Shown: piece by piece, positions 40,594 through 51,388 of the stretch | Position numbering within the stretch: position 1 is the stretch's first letter | Layout of the letters: each line of letters opens with the position of its first letter | DNA from: Methanobacterium subterraneum | GTDB lineage: Archaea; Methanobacteriota; Methanobacteria; Methanobacteriales; Methanobacteriaceae | Assembly: GCF_002813695.1 (NCBI RefSeq) | Contig: NZ_CP017768.1 | Location: forward strand, 2,411,501-2,475,500 | DNA: 64,000 bases | Reading direction: 5' to 3' | Program-made: the position numbers and the translations under genes | The notes under the pieces: model-generated | The model's input: the letters and a program-made list of their open reading frames with translations, nothing else | Databases searched by the model: none | Told to the model about the DNA's origin: nothing

Positions 40594-41586
40594 TTATTCA
40601 TTATTGAATGGATTATCAAGGATATTTGCTATGATTCCCGCTATTTCCAAGAGATTATCCTTTTTAAGACATTGAATATCCAAATTTTTAATTTCTAAAC
40701 ATACGCCCGGCTGATTCATCCGATCGTAACGGGGGCAAGTGCTGATCATACCTCCGCCTTCCACTTTTAGGGTTGATCGCAGTGCCTGGCCAATTTTTTT
40801 AGGGTCATCATGGGGAATAGCAATGTTAATTCCCCTCTTATCAGGGTGTAAAACAGTTTCAATTTTCTTTTTCAGAAATTCACAAGCCTCAATGGTTTTA
40901 ATCAAATTCAGAGGGGCTTTTTTAATCTCTTCTACCAGGCCAGCACAGGTCACTGGGCTGCTTTGGAGGGTTTTTAGGATGAAACTAGCATCATTAAAGA
41001 TTCTGGGATTATTGGTGGATATGAAACCACCATTACCCAGGTTAATTATCTTTGGGGATCCAGTGGATGCCACAATGATATGGGAATGATCACCACAGGC
41101 CAGATTCCTTTCAGGATCGCCCACTGAACCAGAAGCATCTTCCACCAGAATTATCCCATTATCTTCACAGATTTCATAGATATCCTTAACTGGTTGTTCA
41201 ACCATGTAACCCGCAAAACTGGTTAAGAAAAGAGATTCAGGGCTCTTAGTTTTTAAATGTTCTTCCAGTGTTTCTGGTTGGATAACTCCCATCACTGTAG
41301 GTATATGAACAACTTCAAGCCCGTAAAATTCTGCTATCTTCTGAAATCCACTCCAACCCCCCTGGTCTGGAATCATAACTGACCCCTTCATAGTGCTCAT
41401 GGCTGCCATAATGGCTGCATTACCACTACCCAGTACCCGGGCGTGTTCATGGTTTGTAATCTTTTTTATACTTTCTTCGGCAGTTTTTTTAAACTCATTA
41501 CTCCTGACCCGGTTTCCAAGCTCTAGAGAGGCATCACACATGGCCTTCCTGGCTTCTGTTGATGGCATTTTAAAGAAGAGTTCCAT
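40594..41586 (-). CDS. PLP-dependent aminotransferase-fold protein (DegT-like)
   Basis: A 330-residue fold-type I PLP enzyme. The Asp that contacts the pyridine nitrogen is in [12 protein letters not shown] (Asp150) and the likely Schiff-base Lys is Lys179 in [14 protein letters not shown]; the Gly-rich [13 protein letters not shown] (51-63) would bind phosphate. It resembles DegT/DnrJ-type or Cys-desulfurase-like archaeal enzymes, but no family can be fixed and no pathway genes are adjacent. Convergent with the Cgi121 gene. Reaction unknown. Confidence 0.75.
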   Translation of the reverse strand: MELFFKMPSTEARKAMCDASLELGNRVRSNEFKKTAEESIKKITNHEHARVLGSGNAAIMAAMSTMKGSVMIPDQGGWSGFQKIAEFYGLEVVHIPTVMGVIQPETLEEHLKTKSPESLFLTSFAGYMVEQPVKDIYEICEDNGIILVEDASGSVGDPERNLACGDHSHIIVASTGSPKIINLGNGGFISTNNPRIFNDASFILKTLQSSPVTCAGLVEEIKKAPLNLIKTIEACEFLKKKIETVLHPDKRGINIAIPHDDPKKIGQALRSTLKVEGGGMISTCPRYDRMNQPGVCLEIKNLDIQCLKKDNLLEIAGIIANILDNPFNNE

Positions 41587-41782
41587 TTAATCACTTTAAA
41601 TCTTCAAATATTGAACATAACCGATAAATTATAATTTTACCAGTGTATTTATTATTTTTTAATCATTTAAATCCTTATTATAATTACTTAAATTCACCAA
41701 TATTAACACCAATACTAAATTAAATCTTTAAATTCCGTTATAATTCAGGTTTTCCTATAATCTCTTATTAAACTATCTCTCA

Positions 41783-42949
41783 TCATGATTTAAAGTAAGA
41801 ATCCAGGGTGGTCTGTCTGGACCGGAGAATATCTTGCAATAGATCACTTCTTTTTATGAAACTATTAATCGGAAGTTTCAAACGGGTGTCAATATAGGTA
41901 AGAGCACTCTTCATATCCTCAAATTCCAGATAAGGTTGTGCCATGGCATTTCTAACATTTTCCCTAACATTAAACACACCAAGGGGCACATATCCTGAGT
42001 AAGCCTCCCTAAGCACAATCACTCCTGCCTGGTGTTTCTCATGGGCTAACGCCTCTAAAACTGCCATTTTGCAAGTGTAATAACATCCTCCGACCCTAGA
42101 ATACTCTTTTTTACCATTATAGTTTTCATAATCTGAGAATATGAGTTTTTCCTTCCCTAAAACTTCTAGAAATGCTTCCATCCATTCATATTGCCAGGGT
42201 GTGGGGAGTAAGAGCACTGCATAATAATTCTGCAGGCTCTGGAATTGGTAAACCCGATGAACATCCACTAAATCGTAGTGTTTCACTTCCTTAAGTAACT
42301 GATTCCCAATGGTACTGTCACAGGCAGTGATGGACCATCTGGTGGGAACCAGGCGTCTGCACTTATCCACACCCATAGTACCCACAGAGAAGGCCTTTTG
42401 CATATGGGAAAAAGGCACATCTTTTCGGTGCAAATCCATAAGTGCCTCCCGAGCCCGGAGATCAGTATCATAAAATACCTTCTCCAGTTCACGATCCCAG
42501 CGGACGTTATCAATCTCAAACTTCTCTAAAATAGCACTTGGTCCATGTGGGGCCTGATATTCGCTAAATGAAACACCCCTTGGTTTTTTCCAGAACTCAG
42601 CTTCACTATCAATGGATCCTGAAGCCAAAGAGATTTCCTGAAGCTTTTCCACCATCCGATTATCCAGATCAGTGATTCCAATCATCTTCTTTCCCCGAAC
42701 CAGACTCATACGGTAGGAAATAATATCCTTCTGGCTTTTATCACCAGGAATCCATGCTTCAGGGGTGTCCATGATGGCCGTGTCACCGGATACTGGGGAG
42801 ATCATGGGCCCTGCGTATACTTTAGGATAATTCCAGCTACCTATAAATACCGAGGGTGGTGTGCTTCCCTCCAATTCCTTACCCACCTCAACTGAGGGTA
42901 TCTGGAACTTGGAAGTCAGCTTTTTAAGGTAACTTTTCTTACCCATCAT
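41783..42949 (-). CDS. nreA: DNA repair protein NreA
   Basis: A 388-residue member of the archaeal NreA family, linked to repair of crosslinks and UV-type damage through the sliding clamp. Family segments include [16 protein letters not shown] (about 31-46), the central [23 protein letters not shown], and [24 protein letters not shown]. The last ten residues [10 protein letters not shown] match a PIP box (Q-x-x-L-x-x-Y/F-F) for PCNA binding. No N-terminal CxxC zinc-finger pair is visible. ATG at 42949 follows GGAGATGAT, nine bases upstream. Confidence 0.9.
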   Translation of the reverse strand: MMGKKSYLKKLTSKFQIPSVEVGKELEGSTPPSVFIGSWNYPKVYAGPMISPVSGDTAIMDTPEAWIPGDKSQKDIISYRMSLVRGKKMIGITDLDNRMVEKLQEISLASGSIDSEAEFWKKPRGVSFSEYQAPHGPSAILEKFEIDNVRWDRELEKVFYDTDLRAREALMDLHRKDVPFSHMQKAFSVGTMGVDKCRRLVPTRWSITACDSTIGNQLLKEVKHYDLVDVHRVYQFQSLQNYYAVLLLPTPWQYEWMEAFLEVLGKEKLIFSDYENYNGKKEYSRVGGCYYTCKMAVLEALAHEKHQAGVIVLREAYSGYVPLGVFNVRENVRNAMAQPYLEFEDMKSALTYIDTRLKLPINSFIKRSDLLQDILRSRQTTLDSYFKS

Positions 42950-43162
42950 AATATTTAGATCATCTCCCCTTTTTAAAAAGATTTTAGTCAGCAGATGAGA
43001 ACTAATAATCAAACACTGGCATATAACCAGCTAAATCAGTAATAACATAATCTTATTAATTCAATTAAACTCACCTTCAGGGATATCCACAAAAATATTC
43101 ACTTACTATAATGAATGTTCAATGTTTTTATCCCATGTTTGCGTGTAAGCTATAATGAATTA

Positions 43163-43633
43163 TTATTTAACCTTTCGCCGGACAAGGTTAAGTGAAGCAG
43201 AATTCATGCAATAACGCAGACCAGTGGGTGCCGGACCATCATCAAACACATGGCCAAGATGAGCTAAGCAACGGGCACAAAGAACCTCAGTACGCACCAT
43301 AAACAGGCTACGGTCGGTTTTGGTGGGGATGTTTTCAGGGGCCACTGGTGTCCAGAAACTAGGCCAACCAGTCCCTGAATCGAATTTGCTCTGGGAATCA
43401 AACAGATCAGTGCCACAACATACGCACTGGTAAATCCCATCTTCCTGACAATCATGGTATTTACCGGCGAAGGCCAGTTCAGTTCCATTTTTCCTGGCAA
43501 CATCAAACTGTTCAGGAGTTAAAATATCTTCCCATTCTTCATCAGTCTTCACAACTCTTTCAACAAGTTTTATCTCCTTGGAACTTGCAAAATAGATAGG
43601 GATAACATCTTTTTTATGGGTTTCTTTTTTCAT
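43163..43633 (-). CDS. msrB: Peptide-methionine (R)-S-oxide reductase (MsrB)
   Basis: MsrB reduces methionine-R-sulfoxide in oxidised proteins. Within the 156-residue protein (ATG at 43633) the zinc cysteines are the pairs in QCVCCG and CARC, the core marks are GTGWPSFW and HLGHVFDDGP, and the catalytic Cys lies in GLRYCMNS near the C terminus. ATG at 43633 is preferred over 43645 because GAGG lies six bases upstream. No msrA is adjacent. Confidence 0.93.
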   Translation of the reverse strand: MKKETHKKDVIPIYFASSKEIKLVERVVKTDEEWEDILTPEQFDVARKNGTELAFAGKYHDCQEDGIYQCVCCGTDLFDSQSKFDSGTGWPSFWTPVAPENIPTKTDRSLFMVRTEVLCARCLAHLGHVFDDGPAPTGLRYCMNSASLNLVRRKVK

Positions 43634-43865
43634 AAGTTGCCTCATAATCCTATATGATTTATAAACTGATAATCAATGGATTTTATAATGATATTATATT
43701 ATTATTCTATAACTTTAAAGACTTAAACTAAACGAAACACTAAATTTTCATGAAATTTTTTGGAACTTGAAATATTACTTATCCTTAATTCTAATTTAAG
43801 GGCTTTTTCCAAAAAAAATTGAAATCCCCGAATTAACAGATGTATTAAAGTCGGTGTAGATCTTC

Positions 43866-44681
43866 ATGGATGCTAATGAAAAAAGAAAGAAGGATAGGGA
43901 GAAAAGGGGGAAGATATCCCTGAAAGACACCTTACCCAATGTTGATTATTCAACGGAATCTTTAATTGAAATGTTAAAGGCAGATAATTCCCAGGAGAGA
44001 ACTATTTCTGCAGTTATACTAAGGGATAGAATGGATAAAACCGCAATAAATCCCCTATGCATAGCACTGGAAAATGAAAAATCTCTTTATTCCCGGATTG
44101 CAATATCTGAAGCTTTATCTAATATGGGAGAACCCGCTGTGCCTTCCTTGATAAAACTTTTGGGAAAAATTGGTAATAATCAAGAAACAGAGCTCCCCAC
44201 TAAATATTTTAAAAAAAAGAGCTTTCCACTAGTAAGAGACATGGCAGCCAGGACTCTGGTGAACCTTGGCAAACCGGCAACTCCATATCTAATAACTGTT
44301 CTGGACTATGGTAATGAATTCAAAGCTCAACAAGCCATTGATGCTTTAGGGGGAATTGCAGCCAAAACTGATGATAAAAGAGCATTACCCGTCCTGATAA
44401 AGGCTATTGATACGCATCATGATGAGAAAATCACATTTTGGAAAATAGTCAGGTCTTTAAGTGGTTTTAAAAATGATAATGGAGTAATAAAACCCCTAAT
44501 CTTGGTTTTAAGAGGGGATCATGATCCTCCGATTATATGGGAAGCCCTGAGAAGTTTGGGTCAGATTAAAATTACAACCCCTGAGATTGTAAGCATTGCT
44601 GAATCATTTACCCATGACGAACACTCTGAAATAAATATAGCTGCTGAAAATACATTAAATATCTTAAAACGTTGCGAATAG
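43866..44681 (+). CDS. HEAT-repeat protein
   Basis: A 271-residue protein built of HEAT-like helical repeats (about five, from residue 30 to 270), with repeated patterns such as NMGEPAVPSLIKLLGKIG, NLGKPATPYLITVLDYG and SLGQIKITTPEIV. The N terminus is a charged stretch of about 20 Lys/Arg/Glu residues. Such repeats serve as protein-binding scaffolds; no partner can be named from the neighbourhood. No catalytic motif is seen. Confidence 0.85.
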   Translation: MDANEKRKKDREKRGKISLKDTLPNVDYSTESLIEMLKADNSQERTISAVILRDRMDKTAINPLCIALENEKSLYSRIAISEALSNMGEPAVPSLIKLLGKIGNNQETELPTKYFKKKSFPLVRDMAARTLVNLGKPATPYLITVLDYGNEFKAQQAIDALGGIAAKTDDKRALPVLIKAIDTHHDEKITFWKIVRSLSGFKNDNGVIKPLILVLRGDHDPPIIWEALRSLGQIKITTPEIVSIAESFTHDEHSEINIAAENTLNILKRCE

Positions 44682-44816
44682 ATGGAGGCACTGTTCAAAG
44701 AATTTTATTAACATTTATTACAGGATAAATCTCCACATCACACCTTCTGTTCATGAATTATATTTTGGGGAATATAATTAAATACATTCTTGGTCTTGGC
44801 AGCAATAGGAATCGTT

Positions 44817-45467
44817 TTACCTTTTTTGACCGATGTAATAAAAACCATTGGATCTATTACCATTCATGGTGTTAAAAATAGTTTTTTCGAAATAAAGTTT
44901 TTTATAATCTTTGGTTAATCTTAAAATATGTTCAGTGGTGTGATGTCTTAAAACGACACCTTCTGGAAGTTTAAAAACTCCATAAACTCCATATCTATCT
45001 TCATATTTTTGGTAACGATTTAGATTTCTCTCATCATTATTTAGGAGAAAATCACTAATATACAAGATCCCATGGTCATTTAAAACCCTTGAAATTTCCA
45101 GAATCAATTCTTGCTGATGTTCGGTTTGGATATTACTGGTTAAAACTCCAATAAGGAGCACTGCATCAAATGTGTTATCTGGGAATGGTAGATCATCTCC
45201 GTTATTCTTGACCAGGTTAAGATAGGGGTGCAATTTTAAACCTCTCTTAATCATGCCCTGGGAGAAATCCACACCAGTCAAATTATTAAAACCATTTTCA
45301 TGAAGTTCTTTTAGGGTTCTCCCGTAACCGCAACCCACATCCAGTATATCCATTTCCAGGGCTGCATATTTTTTAAACTTTTCCATGGGGAAAGGGGTGG
45401 GGAACTCTTTTTCCTCTGCCATTTCATCCCAGTATTTTTCCTGATGAGAAATTTTCTTATCACTCAT
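44817..45467 (-). CDS. Class I SAM-dependent methyltransferase
   Basis: A 216-residue methyltransferase. SAM motif I is LDVGCGYGRTLKELHENG (about 37-54) and motif II is TGVDFSQGMIKRG; the post-motif strand FDAVLLIGVLTS follows. Substrate unknown: no close family can be assigned. It is a single gene with a GGATGAT site overlapping the region before the ATG. Convergent with the HEAT-repeat gene. Confidence 0.87.
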   Translation of the reverse strand: MSDKKISHQEKYWDEMAEEKEFPTPFPMEKFKKYAALEMDILDVGCGYGRTLKELHENGFNNLTGVDFSQGMIKRGLKLHPYLNLVKNNGDDLPFPDNTFDAVLLIGVLTSNIQTEHQQELILEISRVLNDHGILYISDFLLNNDERNLNRYQKYEDRYGVYGVFKLPEGVVLRHHTTEHILRLTKDYKKLYFEKTIFNTMNGNRSNGFYYIGQKR

Positions 45468-45739
45468 ATCATCCAGCCACCTTCAATTAGTTACCAGAGT
45501 TAGATTCAAAAAATATATCATATTCTAAACATGGTAGCAATCACCCTGTTCTAAAATTAACTATCTATTTTTTAATCTAAATCAACTCATTTTAAATCTT
45601 AATTACTCCTTTAAGTTCTAAGTTAATTAATTACAGATAAATTCATATTTGATTCTTGATATTTTTTTTAATCTATTTATGGGGCTAAATTAATATAAAT
45701 TAAAAAATAAGAATGAACTATTTAAAAGGGATATTGGGG

Positions 45740-47434
45740 TTAAAATCTTTTTTTATATTCCAGCTCTTTGAATTTAACGATGAACCGGGTCCCATTATTA
45801 GTGTGCATTTCGATTTCACCATCTAATTGATTAACCAGATTATTTATCAGCTGAAATCCAAGAGTATCTGCTTTTTCAAAATCAACGTTTTCAGGAATTC
45901 CAATGCCATCATCACTTATCTTCAAAATGAATGAATCACCATCCCTCTTTAGATCCACAATGATCTCTCCTTCCTGGTGATGGGGGAAGGCATGGTTAAC
46001 TGAATTGGCCACAATTTCATTAATAAGAAGGCCCAGGGGGATGGCGGTTTCCAGTTCCATGTTAATATCTTCCAAATTAACTGTAAGTTGCACACGTCCA
46101 GGATCACCAATATGGGAGGTTAGAAGCTCTTTGGTAAGATTCCGGATATATTCTGATAGATTAATGTGGGTGAAGTCCTGTGAACTGTAAAGTTCTTCAT
46201 GGATGAGGGACATGGTTTTAACCCGGTTCTGGCTGCTTTCAAAAATCTCCATATCCCTTTTATCCTTAATATGTTGACTTTGCAGGCTCAGGAGGCTGGA
46301 AATGATCTGCATGTTGTTTTTCACCCTGTGGTGAAGTTCCCGTAATAGGAGCTCCTTCTCTTCCAGGGATGTTTTTAAATTTTCTTCAGCAGCCTTAAGG
46401 GAATGAATATTGGTCATACTAAATACCACACCATTATACTGATTTTCATCATCGAATAATGGATTTCCCAACGATTCAACCCATATGTAATTACCATCAG
46501 CCCTTCTGAATCTATGCTTCACTTCCCCTGGTAAATGGGAGATAGTAGCCTCCATGAACGCTGAGCTAACTTTAATCTGATCATCGGGATGGGTTAAATT
46601 AATAAATTGGTGTACGTTTTTACCCAGTATTTCACTGGGATCGTAGCCCAGAATAGTTTTAATGGAGGGACTGATATACTGAAATGTTCCATCTGAATCG
46701 ATCTGCCCCACCACATTCAGCATGTTATTGGTGACAAGACTCAGGAGCTTTTCTCGTTTTTTAAGCTCTTTTTCAGCAATTTTATTCTGTAAAACAACAG
46801 AAGCGACGTTGAGGATGGGTTCTACAGTGTTGATGTTCAGTGGGTTACCTTTTTTTTTGGTTATTATGTTAACACTACCGAACATCTCACCCTTAAGGGA
46901 AAAACCCATTACATAGGTTTCATCTATACCAAATGCTTTTTCAAGCATATTATATGTTTTCTGTGGTAATTTACCTGCGGTGATGTAATATAAGCCATCA
47001 TCCACCTTCTGCAACTTACCATTGGATAAGAAATTTTTAGCTTCCTGATCTAAAGTGTCTCTGGGAAAATGGAGATCTTTAATTTTCACCCCTGTTAACT
47101 TCTCAGCAAGGTCAACCATTCGATTCGTGGTTCCTATCACTTTATATACTTTTAGACTATCAGAATTTTCATCATAGGTAGAAATAATGATATAGGCATC
47201 TTTAACCACTTCCTGGAGTTTTTCCAGTATGTAATCGTAGATTTCTGATTCAGTGGGGAGACTCAATAGTTCCATCACCAGGGGTGATAAAAATTTTAAA
47301 GCATCCTGAAAAGGTTTATTTTCAGGTTTCAACAAATTAAAATCAGCCATATTCTCTTCTAATTCAGAATATAAATTCCTATATTTCTTTATTTCATCAA
47401 TCAGTTGTTCTTTAGATCTTTCTTCATCATTCAT
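45740..47434 (-). CDS. Cytosolic sensor histidine kinase (GAF, PAS, HisKA_2)
   Basis: A 564-residue kinase without membrane segments. A coiled N terminus (about 1-40) leads to a GAF-like domain (about 45-215), a PAS domain (about 225-345), the HisKA_2 box LRELHHRVKNNMQIISSLLSLQSQH with a His pair, and a HATPase_c domain with LINEIVANSVNHAFPHH and ISDDGIGIPE. No response regulator is adjacent. The C-terminal end (ELEYKKRF) nearly matches the kinase at 20064-21332 (ELKYKKRL), so they are paralogues. Confidence 0.92.
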   Translation of the reverse strand: MNDEERSKEQLIDEIKKYRNLYSELEENMADFNLLKPENKPFQDALKFLSPLVMELLSLPTESEIYDYILEKLQEVVKDAYIIISTYDENSDSLKVYKVIGTTNRMVDLAEKLTGVKIKDLHFPRDTLDQEAKNFLSNGKLQKVDDGLYYITAGKLPQKTYNMLEKAFGIDETYVMGFSLKGEMFGSVNIITKKKGNPLNINTVEPILNVASVVLQNKIAEKELKKREKLLSLVTNNMLNVVGQIDSDGTFQYISPSIKTILGYDPSEILGKNVHQFINLTHPDDQIKVSSAFMEATISHLPGEVKHRFRRADGNYIWVESLGNPLFDDENQYNGVVFSMTNIHSLKAAEENLKTSLEEKELLLRELHHRVKNNMQIISSLLSLQSQHIKDKRDMEIFESSQNRVKTMSLIHEELYSSQDFTHINLSEYIRNLTKELLTSHIGDPGRVQLTVNLEDINMELETAIPLGLLINEIVANSVNHAFPHHQEGEIIVDLKRDGDSFILKISDDGIGIPENVDFEKADTLGFQLINNLVNQLDGEIEMHTNNGTRFIVKFKELEYKKRF

Positions 47435-47641
47435 GGATGATCATTGTGGGGGGAGATTTGTCAATAAAAATCTATAATAATTATATAATCTCTTAATATT
47501 ATAATTATCGCCATCTCCCGGGAGATTCATTTAAAAATAGAATATAATATGGATTTATTAATTCCAAATCTCAGTGAAATGTGATAAATCCATTCAAAGG
47601 TAAAAATCTTATCTAAAACCCACGATTAATTAAAAATTATT

Positions 47642-48613
47642 TTAATCAACAGCGTTTTCTCCTCTTTCTGTTGTTCTGATTCGTATAACATCTTCTACTG
47701 GTGTGATGAATAATTTTTCGCTGACATCATCTGTTTTCACTACTTCCAGGGCCTGAATAGCATACTCAATTTCGTCCTGTTTAATGATCATCATCATCTC
47801 TACTTTTGGGGGTAATTCCATTTCATAAGTACTGCAACGGTAGGTTTCCATTTTCTGGTCACCTTTGTCATGATATTTAATATCGATAGTTGTTAGATTG
47901 GAAAAACCGAACTTTGCCATGGAATTTTTCACATTATCCAGTTCAATTGGGTGGAAAAAGAATCTTAATCTGTAGAAATCTGTTTCTAACGGTGTAGGGT
48001 TATCGTATTCAAGGGTTGTGTTGTTTTTGTGGGGTTCATTTTCGTAAATTTTGTTAACAAAGTTTACATTGTCTTCATCAGCTTGGAGGTCATTGTTGGT
48101 TTCTCTGGTTTGGTAATTCTCTAGTTTTTCATTTTCTTTTTTATAAGTGTCAATTAGTTTCAATAACATTTTCAGGCCGTCTCTTATACCTATTCCTTCC
48201 CGTGCAATGGTAGGGATAATTAAAACACCTTCAACATGAGTATCCATTTCAAATTCACTGAAATTATCTCTATTGGCGAATAAAACATGGGATATGTTCT
48301 CACCAGCAATTAAATCAATTATTTCCAGGTCAGCTTCAAAAATACCAATACTGCTTTCTACAAAAACAATAACCCCATCCACTTCTGATAATACCTGTTT
48401 TAGGGACACGAAATCAGGATAGCCTGGTGAATTGAATAAATAATTTTTCCCACCATCAATGCGAATTCTTCGATAATTAAAAATAGATAACTCAACTTCT
48501 TTGGGGGAGGAGTTATCACTAAAATAACTTATTATGGTTTCAGAGTTTTTGATGGAATTATAATTACATAAAATTACTATATTTTTAGCATTTCTTTGAG
48601 GTTCATTTTCCAA
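47642..48613 (-). CDS. Degenerate small-GTPase-like domain fused to a PII domain
   Basis: A 323-residue two-domain protein. Residues about 10-157 resemble a COG2229/MglA-like small GTPase: NSPGYPDF (61-68) matches the G3 box, FANRDN (112-117) a G4 box, and [23 protein letters not shown] (132-154) is the family C-terminal helix. The P-loop is lost: [10 protein letters not shown] (16-25) lacks G-x-x-x-x-G-K-S. A charged linker (158-210) leads to a PII/GlnB-like domain (213-323) with conserved T-loop tyrosines in TYRCSTYEM (257-265) and [15 protein letters not shown] (305-319). The GDG-type glycines before KLFI are missing. Start is TTG with GGTGA. Confidence 0.8.
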   Translation of the reverse strand: MENEPQRNAKNIVILCNYNSIKNSETIISYFSDNSSPKEVELSIFNYRRIRIDGGKNYLFNSPGYPDFVSLKQVLSEVDGVIVFVESSIGIFEADLEIIDLIAGENISHVLFANRDNFSEFEMDTHVEGVLIIPTIAREGIGIRDGLKMLLKLIDTYKKENEKLENYQTRETNNDLQADEDNVNFVNKIYENEPHKNNTTLEYDNPTPLETDFYRLRFFFHPIELDNVKNSMAKFGFSNLTTIDIKYHDKGDQKMETYRCSTYEMELPPKVEMMMIIKQDEIEYAIQALEVVKTDDVSEKLFITPVEDVIRIRTTERGENAVD

Positions 48614-49170
48614 TTAGGTCACCTTATCATGATTAATGTGTTAAAAATTTAAGAGGGCATTCAATTTTATGGGGCAAATATTATGGGGCTATTTTTAAGG
48701 ATTAAACTTAGTTAAGGGCCTGTTAGACTTTAAATAAGCATGGGGGAACTAAAATCAAAAAATGGATGGAAAATATTAGCAGCCCTAATTGCTTTTTTTA
48801 AATGATTATTCCGGTTCCATTAACTCCTTAATAAGGTTATGATTTCAGGATTGTTTTTTTACTAGGATCTGACTTTCTACCACTCATTTTCATTGGTTCC
48901 AGGAAATCAACCCCCTAATGGAATACGGAAGCATACTTCCGATCAAACTGTTTGGATTTTTTTCCTTATAAACTTATCCTAACATTCATTCAAAAATCCA
49001 GAAAAATCACAATATGCTCGATAAAATATTATTTTCATTAAAATTAAGACATATTGAATATGAGGGTGTTACATTATTAGTTTTAGGGGTTAATTAAAAA
49101 TAAAAATATTAGAAAAGAAAAAATTAGGGATTAAAGTCATGGAATATGATAAATTGGAGGGGATATGTTG
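48614..49170. other. 557-bp intergenic stretch
   Basis: A gap between the GTPase-like/PII fusion and guaAB, both on the minus strand. It holds the promoter of the fusion gene, on the minus strand near 48640-48740. A 6-bp-stem hairpin CGGAAG-CATA-CTTCCG lies at 48926-48941 and is listed separately. A tiny 16-codon frame starting ATGGGGGAA near 48740 is too short to support as a gene. No tRNA or other known element is visible. Confidence 0.4.
48926..48941. other. Small hairpin in the fusion-guaAB gap
   Basis: CGGAAG (48926-48931) pairs with CTTCCG (48936-48941) around a CATA loop. On the plus strand it is followed by a T-rich stretch (TTTGGATTTTTTT), on the minus strand by AT-mixed sequence. 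It could be the end of a transcript or a small regulatory hairpin; the stem is short and nothing more can be said. Confidence 0.3.
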
Positions 49171-50097
49171 TTAAGCAAGTTCAATGGTGCTAGGTGGCTT
49201 ATCACTCACTGAAAGAGACACGTGGGTGACTTCTGGAATTTCAGCGGTTATTCTCCGGGATATTGTTTTCACCATTTCCCATGGAAGTTCTGGAACATCA
49301 GCAGTCATAGCATCCAGGGATTCAACCATCCTAAGGATTACCAGATATCCATAGTCCCTTATATCTCCCTTAACTCCTGTAACTTTGGTGTTGGTGAGGA
49401 CTGCGAAGTACTGCCACAGTGTCTTATCCAAACCCTCCTTCTGCACTTCATCTTCCACAATGGCGTTGGCTTTGCGGGATATCTGAATTTTCTGAGGGGT
49501 TATCTTCCCAGCTATGCGTACGGCCAGGCCCGGGCCAGGGTAGGGTTGCCGGTTCACCATCTCCACAGGTAAACCCATTTCAGCCCCTATAATTCTTACT
49601 TCGTCCTTGTAAAGCTCCCTTATAGGTTCAACAACTTCCAAGACCATTCCGTGGGGCAGGGCAACGTTGTGATGAGATTTAATATCACCGTGGCTTTCGA
49701 TCCAGTCCGGGGCAATGGTACCCTGCACCAAATATTCAGCACCTACCTTCTCAGCTTCCCTTTCAAAAACCCGGATGAAAACTTCCCCAATGATCTTTCT
49801 TTTCTCCTCGGGGTCTTCCACTCCTTCCAGTCTGCCCAGGAACTCTTCACTTGCATTGACGTATTTCAAGTTAAGCCTATCATGGAAAGTTTTTTGAACA
49901 TAATCAGCTTCCCCCTCACGGAGGAGACCATGGTCAACGAATACTGCGGTTAAATTTTCTCCAATAGCGTTTGAAACCAGAACTGATGCTACTGAACTGT
50001 CAACACCACCGGATAAAGCAATTATTGCTTTTTTATCCCCGATAGTTTTTTTGATTTCATCTATGGATTCTTTAATAAAAGAAGACGGATCTAACAT
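49171..50097 (-). CDS. guaAB: GMP synthetase, PP-ATPase subunit
   Basis: Archaea split GMP synthetase; this subunit adenylates XMP and aminates it to GMP. The 308-residue protein has the PP-loop [12 protein letters not shown] (about 27-38), the [12 protein letters not shown] segment and [14 protein letters not shown] (about 209-222) typical of GuaAB. It lacks an amidotransferase domain, which is the separate gene at 50334-50903. ATG at 50097 is chosen (GTG at 50106 also in frame), with GTGGT upstream. Confidence 0.95.
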   Translation of the reverse strand: MLDPSSFIKESIDEIKKTIGDKKAIIALSGGVDSSVASVLVSNAIGENLTAVFVDHGLLREGEADYVQKTFHDRLNLKYVNASEEFLGRLEGVEDPEEKRKIIGEVFIRVFEREAEKVGAEYLVQGTIAPDWIESHGDIKSHHNVALPHGMVLEVVEPIRELYKDEVRIIGAEMGLPVEMVNRQPYPGPGLAVRIAGKITPQKIQISRKANAIVEDEVQKEGLDKTLWQYFAVLTNTKVTGVKGDIRDYGYLVILRMVESLDAMTADVPELPWEMVKTISRRITAEIPEVTHVSLSVSDKPPSTIELA

Positions 50098-50333
50098 GTT
50101 TACCACTTATTCTCTGAATAATCTATACATTTTTTTTTAATCAATTTTTTGAAATTAAGCAACATACCCACTTTATTTCCTTACTTTAATTAATATTCCA
50201 TTTAATTAGTACTTTTTTATAGGCATTGGATAATGAAATGAATTAAGCATTGTTTAAGAGATGATTTGGGAACTAAAACGAGGGTGATGGGTTAATCCCA
50301 GTTTTATGATTAGGAATTGCACATCACTTATGT

Positions 50334-50903
50334 TTAACGGGTTTTGGAATAATTCTGGCAAACCTCATAAAAATTCTCAAAAAGCCTTGGCCCTTCAGGG
50401 GTATGATATACTTCAGGGTGGAATTGTATCCCGTACAATGGTTTTTCCTGATGTTTCATGGCTTCAATATCACAGATGGGTGATGATGCCAGAATTTTAA
50501 ATTCAGGAGGGAGTTTGGTAACTTCATCTTTATGGGAAGCCCATACATCCAGTTGAGGTCCCAGTCCCTTGAAGATGTCGTTTTCATCCTGAATGTTAAT
50601 CTGAATCTGAGCGTAACTTTCCGAGCCAGCAGAACCAATCTCGCCTCCATAAGCCTGGGCTATAATTTGATGCCCAAGGCAGATGCCTAAAATGGGGTAA
50701 TCCAGCTTTTTGACGTATTCTATGCTATTTGCAGATCTTTCCACCGAGGGTCCGCCTCCCAGAATCAAGCCCAGAGGTTTTTTATCCTCAATTTCCTCCA
50801 GACTGATGGTATTGGGCACCAGCTCGGATGGTATTTTCAAGTAGTGCAGGGTCCGGTGAATACGATGATTGTACTGTCCGTGATTATTAACCACTAATAT
50901 CAT
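50334..50903 (-). CDS. guaAA: GMP synthetase, glutamine amidotransferase subunit
   Basis: The class I glutaminase subunit that gives ammonia to GuaAB. The 189-residue protein has the oxyanion segment [11 protein letters not shown] (about 46-56), the nucleophile elbow [15 protein letters not shown] (Cys about 75) and the catalytic HPEV motif (GIQFHPEV, about 164-171). GAGGAT precedes the ATG. It is transcribed toward guaAB with about 235 bases between, so the two may be separate transcription units despite working as one enzyme. Confidence 0.94.
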   Translation of the reverse strand: MILVVNNHGQYNHRIHRTLHYLKIPSELVPNTISLEEIEDKKPLGLILGGGPSVERSANSIEYVKKLDYPILGICLGHQIIAQAYGGEIGSAGSESYAQIQINIQDENDIFKGLGPQLDVWASHKDEVTKLPPEFKILASSPICDIEAMKHQEKPLYGIQFHPEVYHTPEGPRLFENFYEVCQNYSKTR

Positions 50904-51134
50904 TTTATTTATCCTCTTATTAATTATTTAATTAATTTAATTCCTATTTTGGCCTTATAATCTGATTTAGGGCACATTCATTGAAACTTCATATAATATT
51001 ATATGCTCCTAATTCTATTATATTTAAATTACAAATAGGTGGTATACCAGCTTTTTTTAATTAATTAACCATTTTCCAGCCGGGCAATTCTTATATGGAA
51101 ATATTTTTATGTTAAAATGGCAATATAGAAAAAT

Positions 51135-51275
51135 ATGGAACTTCGAGATATCTTACTCATACTGGTGGCCCTGGTGCTGGCAGTGGTTTTCTTCTACTTA
51201 TTCATATGGTTACTTCCAGTTATAATTATACTGGTGATAGCCTATGTCATATATATATTTTTGAAGGGATCCTGA
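51135..51275 (+). CDS. 46-residue predicted membrane protein
   Basis: A small frame reading MELRDILLILVALVL..., ending ...YIFLKGS, with two near-adjacent hydrophobic segments (about 6-26 and 28-43) separated by a Pro. No ribosome site is visible before the ATG, but a TTATATGG TATA-like element at 51091-51098 would give a very short leader or a leaderless mRNA. Composition is strongly protein-like for a membrane peptide. Role unknown; it precedes a DUF2124 gene by about 115 bases. Confidence 0.5.
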   Translation: MELRDILLILVALVLAVVFFYLFIWLLPVIIILVIAYVIYIFLKGS

Positions 51276-51388
51276 GATTATAATGAGCATTTCGCTTTAA
51301 ATGTCCTTGAATTTCAGAATCTAGTGTTTACTTTTATTAATTTTCTAATAAACCCATTTATATTTCAAATGGGTATACCGGTGATACA

